Shown one piece after another: positions 35,311 to 43,282 of a DNA stretch of 64,000 nt (the stretch's first letter is position 1; every line of letters begins with the position of its first letter). The notes beneath the pieces are model-generated. The model made no database searches and was not told the DNA's origin. It was given only the letters and a program-made list of their open reading frames with translations. The position numbers and the translations under genes were made by a program. Where the stretch lies: assembly GCF_026016325.1 (NCBI RefSeq), contig NZ_CP087203.1, positions 2,232,001 to 2,296,000 of the forward strand. Reading direction: 5' to 3'. The stretch is from Pseudomonas sp. B21-056. GTDB taxonomy: Bacteria > Pseudomonadota > Gammaproteobacteria > Pseudomonadales > Pseudomonadaceae.

Positions 35311-35486
35311 CATCGCGAGCAGGCTCGCTCCCACAGGGGATTTGCGCTGAATAGAAATCTTGCGGCCGGCCCGGAATCAATGTGGGAGCGAGCCTGGTGG
35401 GAGCGAGCCTGCTCGCGATGGCGGTGGGTCAGTCGACGATAAGGTTGAAGGGTAAACCGCTTCGCGAGCAGGCTCGCTCCCACAGG
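35311..35486. repeat. REP cluster, class A, with partial duplication
   Basis: A reverse REP (35311-35334) is followed by a forward REP that breaks off after TGTGGGAGCGAGCCTGG and restarts immediately as TGGGAGCGAGCCTGCTCGCG (35381-35424), and then by a closing reverse REP (35461-35485). Three and a half copies fill the gap. Confidence 0.85.
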
Positions 35487-35495
35487 TTTTGTATT

Positions 35496-35930
35496 TCAAG
35501 CGGACTCAGTCAGGCGCTTCTGGAAGAAGAAACGCTTATGGCCCGGCGGATAGTCGTCGATCTGGCCGCACTCGGTGAAACCGAGTCTTCTGTAGAACTC
35601 TGGTGCCTGGAAGTCGAAGGTGTCCAGCCAGATGCCGATGCAATCCTCCTCTCGCGCCAGGGTTTCGGCCGCCCGCATCAGTTCGCTGCCCATGCCTTGG
35701 CCACGGGCCTGTTCCGGCACTGACAGCAATTCGATGTACAGCCAGCGGTAAAACAACCTGCCGTAAAGTCCTCCCACTATTTCGGTGCTGTACTCATCCC
35801 GCACCAACCATGCCACCAGCTTGGACGCTCCGTCACCCGCCTGGGAAACGTTGTAACTGCGTAGCGGGGCGAGGATGGCCTCACGGTCTTCAGCGGTGGG
35901 GGTGAATGTACGTTCGATTCGCAGCGTCAT
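35496..35930 (-). CDS. GNAT-family N-acetyltransferase
   Basis: This 144-aa protein has the acetyl-CoA-binding motif in LSVPEQARGQGMGSELMRAAETLA (R/Q-x-x-G-x-G/A) and the C-terminal FDFQAPEFYRRLGFTECGQIDDYPPGHKRFFFQKRL. This pattern is close to the AAC(6')/YafP-like small GNATs found widely in Pseudomonas; the substrate is unknown. ATG at 35930 is the plausible start; the longer open frame upstream lacks a family match. Confidence 0.83.
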   Translation of the reverse strand: MTLRIERTFTPTAEDREAILAPLRSYNVSQAGDGASKLVAWLVRDEYSTEIVGGLYGRLFYRWLYIELLSVPEQARGQGMGSELMRAAETLAREEDCIGIWLDTFDFQAPEFYRRLGFTECGQIDDYPPGHKRFFFQKRLTESA

Positions 35931-36061
35931 CAGCAATGTCCTTATGGCGGGGAAGATGAACGGCATGAGCCTACCCCAAAAGACCGTCCGGCAGCGAACG
36001 GGCGCATTTCGCAAATCGGGCCATACTTCCTGGGATTTCCAAAACAAGAAGAGAGCGACTC

Positions 36062-37789
36062 ATGAAGTTCGAATCCTTGACCCGGACCCTGGTTGCGACA
36101 TCCCTGGCCCTCAGTTGCTTCTATGTGCAGGCTGCTTCCCAGGCCCCGGTCGCCGCCGAGAACGGCATGGTGGTCACCGCCCAGCACCTGGCGACCCATG
36201 TGGGCGTCGATGTCCTCAAGAACGGCGGCAATGCCGTGGACGCAGCGGTGGCGGTGGGGTACGCCCTGGCGGTGGTCTACCCGGCGGCGGGGAACCTGGG
36301 CGGCGGTGGTTTCATGACCCTTCAACTGGCCGATGGACGCAAGACCTTCCTGGATTTCCGCGAGAAGGCCCCGTTGGCTGCTACGGCGGACATGTATCTG
36401 GACAAGGACGGCAACGTCGTCCCCGACCTCAGCACCCGCGGGCACCTGGCGGTGGGTGTGCCCGGCACGGTGTCCGGCATGGAGCTGGCGCTGAAGAAGT
36501 ACGGCAGCAAGCCCCGGGCCGAGCTGATCGCCCCGGCCATCCGCTTCGCCGAGGAAGGTTTCGCCCTGGAGCAGGGCGACGTGGACCTGCTGGACACCGC
36601 CACCGAGCTGTTCAAGAAGGACATGCGTGACTCGGGCTCGATCTTCCTGCACAACGGCGAGCCGATGCAGGTCGGCCAGAAACTGGTGCAGAAAGACCTC
36701 GCCAGGACCCTGCGGGAAATCTCCGCCAAGGGTGCCGACGGTTTCTACAAGGGCTGGGTCGCCGATGCCCTCGTCACCTCCAGCCAGGCCAACAAAGGCA
36801 TCATCACCCAGGCCGACCTGGACAAGTACAAGACCCGCGAGCTGGCGCCGGTGGAGTGCGATTATCGCGGCTACCATATCGTCTCGGCGCCGCCGCCCAG
36901 TTCCGGCGGCGTGGTGCTGTGTCAGATCATGAACATCCTCGACGGCTATCCGATGAAGGAACTGGGCTTCCATTCGGCCCAGGGCATGCATTACCAGATC
37001 GAAGCCATGCGGCATGCCTATGTGGATCGCAACAGCTACCTGGGCGACCCGGACTTCGTGCAGAACCCCATCGACCATCTGCTGGACAAAAGCTACGCCG
37101 CCAAACTGCGGGCCGCCATTGAACCGCAAAAGGCCGGTGACTCCCACGCGATCAAGCCTGGCGTAGCCCCCCACGAGGGCAGCAACACCACCCACTATTC
37201 CATCGTCGACAAGTGGGGCAACGCGGTTTCCGTCACCTACACCCTCAACGACTGGTTCGGCGCGGGCGTCATGGCGAGCAAGACCGGGGTGATTCTCAAC
37301 GACGAAATGGATGACTTCACCGCCAAGATCGGCGTTCCCAATATGTACGGCCTGATGCAGGGCGAGGCCAACGCCATCGCGCCGGGCAAGGCACCGTTGT
37401 CGTCGATGAGCCCGACCATCGTCACCAAGGACGGCAAGACCGTCATGGTGGTAGGGACGCCGGGTGGCAGCCGAATCATTACCGCGACATTGCTGACGAT
37501 CCTCAATGTGATCGACTACGGCATGAACCTGCAGGAAGCTGTCGATGCGCCGCGCTTCCACCAGCAGTGGATGCCCGAGCAGACCAACCTGGAAACCTTC
37601 GCCGCCAGCCCCGACACGCAAAAGATCCTGGAAAGCTGGGGGCATAAGTTCGCAGGTCCCCAGGACCCGAACCACATCGCCGCGATTCTGGTGGGCGCCC
37701 CGTCGCTGGGCGGGAAGCCGGTGGGCAAGAATCGTTTCTATGGGGCCAACGATCCACGTCGCAACACGGGATTATCGTTGGGTTATTAA
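36062..37789 (+). CDS. ggt: Gamma-glutamyltranspeptidase, periplasmic
   Basis: GGT (575 aa) hydrolyses or transfers the gamma-glutamyl group of glutathione and related compounds. It has a signal peptide (LVATSLALSCFYVQAASQA, cleavage near residue 26). The proenzyme cuts itself before the catalytic threonine in EGSNTTHYSIVD (T376), giving a large subunit of about 350 and a small one of about 200 residues. The glycine-rich loop GTPGGSRII and the segment NLGGGGFM are typical. The isochorismatase-fold gene follows by 26 bases. Confidence 0.95.
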   Translation: MKFESLTRTLVATSLALSCFYVQAASQAPVAAENGMVVTAQHLATHVGVDVLKNGGNAVDAAVAVGYALAVVYPAAGNLGGGGFMTLQLADGRKTFLDFREKAPLAATADMYLDKDGNVVPDLSTRGHLAVGVPGTVSGMELALKKYGSKPRAELIAPAIRFAEEGFALEQGDVDLLDTATELFKKDMRDSGSIFLHNGEPMQVGQKLVQKDLARTLREISAKGADGFYKGWVADALVTSSQANKGIITQADLDKYKTRELAPVECDYRGYHIVSAPPPSSGGVVLCQIMNILDGYPMKELGFHSAQGMHYQIEAMRHAYVDRNSYLGDPDFVQNPIDHLLDKSYAAKLRAAIEPQKAGDSHAIKPGVAPHEGSNTTHYSIVDKWGNAVSVTYTLNDWFGAGVMASKTGVILNDEMDDFTAKIGVPNMYGLMQGEANAIAPGKAPLSSMSPTIVTKDGKTVMVVGTPGGSRIITATLLTILNVIDYGMNLQEAVDAPRFHQQWMPEQTNLETFAASPDTQKILESWGHKFAGPQDPNHIAAILVGAPSLGGKPVGKNRFYGANDPRRNTGLSLGY

Positions 37790-37815
37790 CGGTCACTGTT
37801 TTGAAGAGGAAAACC

Positions 37816-38349
37816 ATGAGCACCGCTTTACTGATCATCGATGTCCAGAGCGCCCTGTGCAGCGGTGAAGAAGAATGCTTCGAGAGCCAGCGCGTCATCC
37901 GGACCATCAACGACCTCAGTGCCAGGGCCAGGGCCGTCGGCTTGCCGGTGATCCTGATCCAGCACGAAGAACTGCAAGGTTCGCTGTTGTACGGCTCCTC
38001 CGCCTGGCAACTGGCGGACGGGCTGTTGACCGCCGCGGACGACCTGCGGGTGCGCAAGACCACGCCGGACGCGTTCTACCAGACCGACCTGTTGTCGTTG
38101 CTGCAGGCCCGCAGCATCGACCGCCTGGTGATCTGCGGCATGCAGACCGACTATTGCGTCAACGCCACGGTACGCCAGGCCCACACCCTGGGTTATGAAG
38201 TGGTCCTGGCGGCCGATGCCCACACCACCGTGGACAACGGCAGCCTGGCGGCGGAGCAGATCATCGCCAACCACAATGAGCGGCTGGGGCGCCTGAGCAG
38301 CGCGGTGTCGCGGATTGATGTGGTGCCGGCGCAGGACGTGCGTCTCTGA
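37816..38349 (+). CDS. Isochorismatase-family cysteine hydrolase
   Basis: This 177-aa protein has the isochorismatase-like fold with the putative catalytic triad: Asp in TALLIIDVQ, Lys in RVRKTTPDAF and Cys in VICGMQTDYCVNATVRQA. Members cleave amides such as nicotinamide or ureidoacrylate, or isochorismate; the substrate cannot be told here. ATG at 37816 has AGGAAA just upstream. It probably shares a transcript with ggt. Confidence 0.85.
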   Translation: MSTALLIIDVQSALCSGEEECFESQRVIRTINDLSARARAVGLPVILIQHEELQGSLLYGSSAWQLADGLLTAADDLRVRKTTPDAFYQTDLLSLLQARSIDRLVICGMQTDYCVNATVRQAHTLGYEVVLAADAHTTVDNGSLAAEQIIANHNERLGRLSSAVSRIDVVPAQDVRL

Positions 38350-38411
38350 CCCGGTCTCATGTCGATAGTGGAATTGGCTGGCCCGCCATCCCATCAGGCG
38401 GGCTGGACGTA

Positions 38412-38666
38412 CTACCAAATGGCTCGGTATCGAAACGCGATCTGATAGTCATATTTTGCTATGTCGATCCTATGGCCGAAAAAGGATTGCAGGATCGATA
38501 TCCACTCTTCGGATAAGTCAAAACCGCCATCGTAGATCTCTGGCTCGTTTTCCAAACCCAATGCGGTAATTATCGACAAGTCATCAGCCAGGTCTATCGA
38601 ATACTCTTTGCCTTCGCCCGTTTCGGTTTTCTTGTTGTACCAGTCCAGTCTCAGTTTTAAACCCAT
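38412..38666 (-). CDS. Colicin E3/cloacin-type immunity protein
   Basis: This 84-aa protein closely follows the E3/cloacin DF13 immunity family: MGLKLRLDWYNKKTETGEGK, the acidic run EYSIDLADD, and the C-terminal FFGHRIDIAKYDYQIAFRYR. These proteins bind and block the cytotoxic rRNase domain of the cognate bacteriocin. It starts 8 bases after the toxin stop codon with GAGGA in front of ATG, so it is co-expressed. The net negative charge fits binding to the basic nuclease domain. Codon use is AT-richer than the neighbouring core genes. Confidence 0.92.
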   Translation of the reverse strand: MGLKLRLDWYNKKTETGEGKEYSIDLADDLSIITALGLENEPEIYDGGFDLSEEWISILQSFFGHRIDIAKYDYQIAFRYRAIW

Positions 38667-38673
38667 TGGGTCC

Positions 38674-39894
38674 TCACAAGTACTTTTTGATGTTGCGATT
38701 TTTTTTGGCCGGGCCCACCTGATGTCCCGTTTCGTGATTAAAAGCCCCTAAATGACTTCCGTCGCTTGCTCGATAAGCTTCCAGTTCCCCATGTCTGGAG
38801 TCCCACTCGTAGATTGTCCTGCCTTTAAGATCAGTCCATCTCTCTCTTAACCCGGCTCCTGCTTGTTTTGGTGTTTTCTTTTTTGCCGTCTTGAGATTGG
38901 GGAAACCCGTGATTTCTTCGGTTTCTGGGGCCGAATAGTAATCGTGGTCAGCGTTACCTGCTCGTCTTACAGAGACGACTACATAAACAGGGCGAACCCC
39001 CGAGTCTGCCGGAAACACCAGAATGAAATCTCTGTACTCCGGCGGATAGATCGGATCGACGATGATGCTGTCGGCCATCGGCGTCGGCGGATAAATCCAG
39101 ATAGGAGGGGCCTGCGGTGCCGCTTCCAGGGCAGGGATGCCCAAGGTGTCGGACGGATCGACGGCTGGCGTCCAGATCAGCTCGATGCCGTCGCCCAAGT
39201 CAGCGACGTAGTGCTCGGCGCGAGGAACCAGGTGAACGACGTCGACCATTTCCCAATCGCGGTTCTGGCCGGTATAGAAACCATAGCCCTTGAGGCTGCC
39301 ATCGGCCTGCTGCTCGATTTGCAGACGCATGCGGCTGCGGGCCTGCTTCAGGTTGTGTAACTGTTCTTCGGAGTAAAGGGCGCTATCGCCCAGGCTGGAA
39401 GGCCAGAGCAAGGCAACCATGCCGGTTAACAGACCCGTGACGACGGTGCCACTGACTGCTGCCCCGGTTGCCTCAAGTGCGGTGCCGCCGAGAGCAAGCC
39501 TGCCCAATGACGCGGTTATCGCGCCGGCGCCAATCTGCTTGAGGGGCACAGTCCCCGATGCGTCAGCCCGTCTGCCGCCGAGCCAGACCAGGTCGCCGTA
39601 CTGCCTGACCAAGTCAGCCGGCACATAGCCGTTGGGGTTGCTGTAATCAATGACACCGTCGGGTAATTTGCCGCTCTTGGCGAATACGCTGCCGTTTATG
39701 GGCAGTAGCGTTTTATCGACCTTGGTCCAGCGTTCCTTTTCATAGGCGGCCTGCCGGTCAAGCATGGCTTCGTACTTCAATTGTCCGGCTTCACGCTCGG
39801 CCAATTCGCTGGGCGTCATGTCCCGATAGGTGACGTAGTGCCCATCACCGCCGGGCGGGTTCTTGACTTGGGGGATGTCTTTTTGACGTGTCAC
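38674..39894 (-). CDS. S-type pyocin/colicin E3-like ribonuclease bacteriocin
   Basis: The C-terminal 90 residues match the colicin E3 cytotoxic domain, which cleaves 16S rRNA near A1493 in the decoding site. The catalytic set is intact: Asp, His and Glu of EWDSRHGELEAYR (D365, H368, E372) and the Arg of NRNIKKYL (R400). Residues about 165-310 are a pyocin-S translocation domain (ALYSEEQLHNLKQARSRMRLQ; IELIWTPAVDPSDT), preceded by a Gly/Ala-rich hydrophobic stretch (130-165). The N-terminal 130 residues (KNPPGGDGHYVTYRDMTPSELAERE) show no typical receptor-binding domain, and at 406 aa the protein is shorter than S-pyocins (about 600-770). The start is uncertain: GTG at 39894 gives the family-like N-terminus, while a TTG at 39915 is in frame; neither has a strong ribosome site. 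Confidence 0.88.
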   Translation of the reverse strand: MTRQKDIPQVKNPPGGDGHYVTYRDMTPSELAEREAGQLKYEAMLDRQAAYEKERWTKVDKTLLPINGSVFAKSGKLPDGVIDYSNPNGYVPADLVRQYGDLVWLGGRRADASGTVPLKQIGAGAITASLGRLALGGTALEATGAAVSGTVVTGLLTGMVALLWPSSLGDSALYSEEQLHNLKQARSRMRLQIEQQADGSLKGYGFYTGQNRDWEMVDVVHLVPRAEHYVADLGDGIELIWTPAVDPSDTLGIPALEAAPQAPPIWIYPPTPMADSIIVDPIYPPEYRDFILVFPADSGVRPVYVVVSVRRAGNADHDYYSAPETEEITGFPNLKTAKKKTPKQAGAGLRERWTDLKGRTIYEWDSRHGELEAYRASDGSHLGAFNHETGHQVGPAKKNRNIKKYL

Positions 39895-40442
39895 GGAGGG
39901 GCAGATCTCGTCCAATCAATGCGGGAGAGACACTAACCTAGGGACCGAGGCTGGAGCTGTAGGGACTTTTTTGTATTAGTTGTTACGTCTTCCTCAGGCT
40001 TTGTAGGAAAAATAAATGGATGTGTGACCAACGTCTTTCAGAACGCACTTTTTGATTGATGTGATTGCATTCGTTTACTGCACCCGAGTGCGACGATCAG
40101 TGTGTTTATTGTGCTGTTGGGCTCTGCTGGATCGAGCTACATCGTCTTGCGCCACCGCCTACAACTACGCCAGAATCCGCCGGCTTGTGCGCTTGGGAGG
40201 CGGCCTCTATCGTTTGCCGATCACTGACGAATCAGTGATCGGGTTTGGTAGCCCGGGTTTTCGGTGCACAGCGTCACCTCCTGCAAGTGCAATCATGCGC
40301 TTCGCTTTTTGGTGGCCATGCGCAGGGCTTCTTCGGAGGCGCCGGTTCCGATACCCGGTCTACCAACCTTCGTATGGCCACCGCCCTTCGTTTGGTAGCG
40401 TGAGAGTGATGGCTCCTTTTCAAATGTATCGGAGCTTCATCT
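39895..40442. other. Intergenic region: bacteriocin promoter side and structured leader
   Basis: This 548-base gap lies between the leftward bacteriocin and the rightward small gene. The left half is AT-rich and should hold the bacteriocin promoter; I could not find a clear LexA box or PrtN-type P-box. The right half (40200-40430) contains several strong complementary segments described separately. A 156-codon plus-strand frame (40052-40522) covers it but has no plausible protein character. Confidence 0.55.
40205..40442 (+). ncRNA. Structured leader of the DUF6124-like gene (candidate cis-RNA)
   Basis: Three kinds of pairing are visible. First, a perfect 9-bp hairpin with loop CGAA (40219-40240). 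Second, a long stem of 14 pairs between 40242-40257 and 40354-40368 with one bulge and one mismatch. Third, alternatives that cannot form together with it: CTACCAA (40360-40366) with TTGGTAG (40392-40398), and GGTGGCCAT (40311-40319) with ATGGCCACC (40374-40382). The start codon at 40443 has GGAG at 40431. Mutually exclusive helices so close to a start codon suggest regulation of transcription or translation. This is inference from complementarity only. Confidence 0.5.
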
Positions 40443-40775
40443 ATGTTCAAAGTAACTCCCAATCCGCCAGAAGCCGACTCCTCAGCCGCCTCGTACGACA
40501 AGGCTGCCGATCGTGCCCTTGACTACTACCTGAAACCTAAACCGACCGAGGCCGATTCGACATCCGATCAACTCTTTACTGTCGTTAACGGCATCGACAC
40601 TGAAGTCCTGCTTGCCAATCTCAGCGAAACATTGGCCTCGGCCAATGCCATGACCAGTGACCTGGCATTCGAATTGGACGGCTCCCGACGGCACGTCGCC
40701 TTGGGTATCCAGCAACTGATTGAACTGGGCACATTGCTGGCGAACCGGGCGCTGGATAACGTCGACCCGCGTTAA
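40443..40775 (+). CDS. Small Pseudomonas protein (DUF6124-like)
   Basis: This 110-aa soluble protein starts MFKVTPNPPEADSSAASYDK and has a helical core (AADRALDYYLKP; VLLANLSETLASANAMTSDLAFELDGSRRHVALGIQQLIELGTLLANRALD). I recall this N-terminus as typical of the Pseudomonas-restricted family DUF6124, which occurs in many copies per genome; function unknown. It has a good ribosome site and a structured leader, and a REPIN with an 8-bp tandem repeat follows it. Confidence 0.78.
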   Translation: MFKVTPNPPEADSSAASYDKAADRALDYYLKPKPTEADSTSDQLFTVVNGIDTEVLLANLSETLASANAMTSDLAFELDGSRRHVALGIQQLIELGTLLANRALDNVDPR

Positions 40776-40807
40776 CGTTCCCTCCCGCTGGGTGGCGAAG
40801 CTGCGCT

Positions 40808-40942
40808 TGTAGGAGCTGGCGAAGGCTCGGGCGCGTTCGGACGATCTTTTGATCTTTTGATCTTTTGATCTTTTGATCTTTCGCTTGAGACTCAAGTGTC
40901 AGGGGAAAGATCGCAGCCTCGCTTTGCTCGACAGCTCCTACA
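40808..40942. repeat. REPIN, class C, with an internal 8-bp tandem array
   Basis: An inverted pair starts TGTAGGAGCTGGCGAAG and ends CAGCTCCTACA. Between the arms the unit GATCTTTT is repeated four times plus a fifth imperfect copy (40843-40882). Other class C copies (52627, 57758, 61955) carry the same motif in one or two copies only. A class B fragment (TCGCTAATCCCCTCGCCATA) follows near 40970. Confidence 0.85.
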
Positions 40943-41010
40943 GGCGCAACCCGGCGGGCGGTGCCATATTTCGCTAATCCCCTCGCCATAAGAGACTTCG
41001 GGTCTTCAGC

Positions 41011-41871
41011 TCAAGGCGCGCCAAACACCATCGTCCAATACACCCCCGCGTCGCTGCGCGAATCAGTGGCATACGCGGCGCCCACTTGGGTGAACATCGG
41101 GTTCATCAGGTTGGCGCAGTGCCCCGGGCTGGCGAGCCAGTCTTGCATGGCCTGGTTCGGTGAGCCTTGGCCGGCGGCGATGTTTTCGCCGATCTTGCGG
41201 CCACGAAAGCCGGCACCTTTGGCTCGATCAGCGACCGAGCGGCCGTCCGGGTCGCGATGGGCGAAGTAGTTGCCGCGGGCCATTGCCTGGCTGTGTCCCT
41301 GGGCGGCTGATCCGAGTGCGGCGTTCCAGCTCAGTGGCCGGGCGGCGGCAAAGCGTTGGCGGCCGCACAGGCGCGACTTGGCTCTTGCCGCGTTGACTTG
41401 GGCGAGCAACGCCTTATTTGCGGATGAGGCGTCGCTGACCGGTGCACCGCCCATGGGCTGTGCCAGGACCACCCGCCACTCATCACCGACCCGGTTGATG
41501 CCGATGTCGGCGTACTGGTTGTCCAGCAGGGCGGCGCAGTGCTCGTCCGCCAACCTGTCGAAAGCCTCTTCGGCATCTCGTGCATCCGTCAGGCGGATGC
41601 TGCGCACGGCCCGGGCTTGATAACCGGCGTCCTTCAAGGTTTCCCGCAAACCGTCACGAAAGCCGATCGGCAAGGCCAGGCGCGAGCGCAGCGCCAAGGG
41701 CGGGGAAGCCCGCACCGTGCGCCATTCACAGCGGCGGGACTGGCTGCGGTAGTCGTTGATGGCGTCCAGCAGTTGCCCTTCGCCTCGAGCGTGGGCAGGG
41801 TTGGTGAACAGGGGAAGCAAGGGGAGCAGGCAGAGCGAAACGAAACGGCTGGAGCGAACAGAGTGGCGCAT
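41011..41871 (-). CDS. Secreted CAP/SCP-domain protein
   Basis: This 286-aa protein has a signal peptide (SLCLLPLLPLFTNPAHA, cleavage near residue 29) and a C-terminal CAP domain (about residues 155-286): VNAARAKSRLCGRQRF, MARGNYFAHRDPDGRS, KIGENIAAGQ and WLASPGHCANLMNPMFTQVGAAY. The N-terminal half (LLDAINDYRSQSRRCEWRTVRA) looks like a second, degenerate copy of the same fold. Bacterial CAP proteins are extracellular or periplasmic, with no settled function. ATG at 41871 is chosen because it begins the signal peptide; the frame is open 24 codons more. Confidence 0.85.
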   Translation of the reverse strand: MRHSVRSSRFVSLCLLPLLPLFTNPAHARGEGQLLDAINDYRSQSRRCEWRTVRASPPLALRSRLALPIGFRDGLRETLKDAGYQARAVRSIRLTDARDAEEAFDRLADEHCAALLDNQYADIGINRVGDEWRVVLAQPMGGAPVSDASSANKALLAQVNAARAKSRLCGRQRFAAARPLSWNAALGSAAQGHSQAMARGNYFAHRDPDGRSVADRAKGAGFRGRKIGENIAAGQGSPNQAMQDWLASPGHCANLMNPMFTQVGAAYATDSRSDAGVYWTMVFGAP

Positions 41872-42032
41872 GGACGAACGGCTCGGGAGGGGAGTTGCCT
41901 TGGCGCCAGGTTTGGCGCCGATCAACCGCAAAGCGCTTCGCACAGGACGGCGAGGTTTTCACGGCTGGGGTAGGACTGTGGGTTTGAAAACAAGTTTCAG
42001 CAGAAGCTACAAACAACACCCCTGTGGCGAGT

Positions 42033-43004
42033 TCAATTGTGCCCAGCCGCTCCGGCCACAGGCGCCTCGACCCGTTCAACCTTGTGATACGTCAACAGTA
42101 CGATCCCAGCCACCACGATAGTGCCACCGAGTATCTGACCGGGGCTGAGCATCTGGTCCAGCACCAGCCAGCCGATCAGCAGCGTGGCCAACGGTTCGAC
42201 GTTCATCACCGGGGCATTGCGCGGCATGTCCAGGCGCGGCACGGAGATGAACAGCACGATGAACCCGGTGCCGTAGAGCGCCACCAGGGTTGCCAGGGCG
42301 AACCAGCCGGTGCTGGTGGCCGGCAGGCTGAAGCCGCCGGGGAGGGCGCCGCTCAGGCCGGCGAGATTGACGCTGCTGAACACAATGAAGATCGTCAGCA
42401 GGCTGCGCACCGAGCCGCGCACTTGGGACAGCTTGTGATCGGTGATCCACAGCGCGCAGGCGAATGCACAAGCCGCGCAGAAGGCCAGGCCGACGCCCAC
42501 CAGCCATTGCGAGCCGACGTTCTGTCCGGACGATAACCGCGCCGGCACTTCCAGTACGAACACCAGGCCCAGCAGAATCATCCCCATCAGCGCGGCGGTG
42601 CGCGCGGTGGGACGTGGTCCGCCCAGTGCCCAGGTCAACAGCGCGAGCAGAATCGGGAACACATTCCCCACCAGCAGTGCCAGAGCCACCGGTACCCTCG
42701 CCACGGCGGAATAAAGACAAAGACTCTGGGTGCCGATCAACAGCCCGAGCAGCAACTGCCAGCGCCAGGCGCCTGGTGGAAGGCGCAGGCCCTGGCGCTG
42801 CCATAGCACCATCAAGGCCAGCACCAGCAGGGTTCCACCCGAACGCATCAGGATCGCCAGCAGCACACCGGCGCCATCGTCGAACGCCACCCGCGCCGCG
42901 ACATGGTTGCCGGCGAAGGCGCAGCCCATGCACAGCAGCACGAGCACGGCGAGGTGGCGTGGAAACGGAGCGGGGGTGTCCGATGCGGCGGTGGGGCGGG
43001 TCAT
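42033..43004 (-). CDS. EamA/DMT-family membrane transporter
   Basis: This 323-aa protein has ten hydrophobic helices in two five-helix EamA repeats (LAVLVLLCMGCAFAGNHVAARVAF at the start; FALATLVALYGTGFIVLFISVPRL and LIGWLVLDQMLSPGQILGGTIVVAGIVLLTY at the end). Such proteins export small metabolites or amino acids; the substrate is unknown. ATG at 43004 is used (a further in-frame start lies 5 codons upstream). It is divergent from the lactonase gene and may share operators with it. Confidence 0.85.
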   Translation of the reverse strand: MTRPTAASDTPAPFPRHLAVLVLLCMGCAFAGNHVAARVAFDDGAGVLLAILMRSGGTLLVLALMVLWQRQGLRLPPGAWRWQLLLGLLIGTQSLCLYSAVARVPVALALLVGNVFPILLALLTWALGGPRPTARTAALMGMILLGLVFVLEVPARLSSGQNVGSQWLVGVGLAFCAACAFACALWITDHKLSQVRGSVRSLLTIFIVFSSVNLAGLSGALPGGFSLPATSTGWFALATLVALYGTGFIVLFISVPRLDMPRNAPVMNVEPLATLLIGWLVLDQMLSPGQILGGTIVVAGIVLLTYHKVERVEAPVAGAAGHN

Positions 43005-43068
43005 GGCAGGATTTCTCAAAGGAACAACGCCGAAGCGAGGGGCCTCGAATCGGTGATTTTAGTTATTG

Positions 43069-43079
43069 TTGTCGTACAA
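43069..43079. promoter_or_regulatory. Possible GntR-type operator TTGTCGTACAA
   Basis: Four-base arms TTGT and ACAA, extended to GTTGT/ACAAC, surround CGT. A related 8-of-11 match (TTGTACGATGT) lies near 43213. Both are in the divergent region between the EamA transporter and the lactonase. No GntR regulator gene is in the window. Confidence 0.35.
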
Positions 43080-43282
43080 CGTGTCTGAATTTTTACCTTA
43101 TCTGATCCGGTGGAACAAGTAGCGAAGAGGTCAAAGCTTCCTCCATAACATAGAAATACCCAGCCTTGAGCGGTCATATGATTGTCCTTCTTCAGTAGGT
43201 ATAGAAGAGCAATCTTGTACGATGTCTTATCACGTAGTAAAACTGTCGTCCCGTCCAATAATAATTAACGGAGAGACGCACG

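Noticed and set aside
39900..40000. LexA box or PrtN P-box in front of the bacteriocin
   Set aside because: I looked for CTGT-N8-ACAG and for repeated ATTGnnGT units; only isolated partial matches occur, which is not enough to call a site.
40052..40522. 156-codon plus-strand frame over the structured leader
   Set aside because: The product is Arg/Ser/Cys-rich without a family, has no ribosome site and runs into the DUF6124-like gene in another frame.
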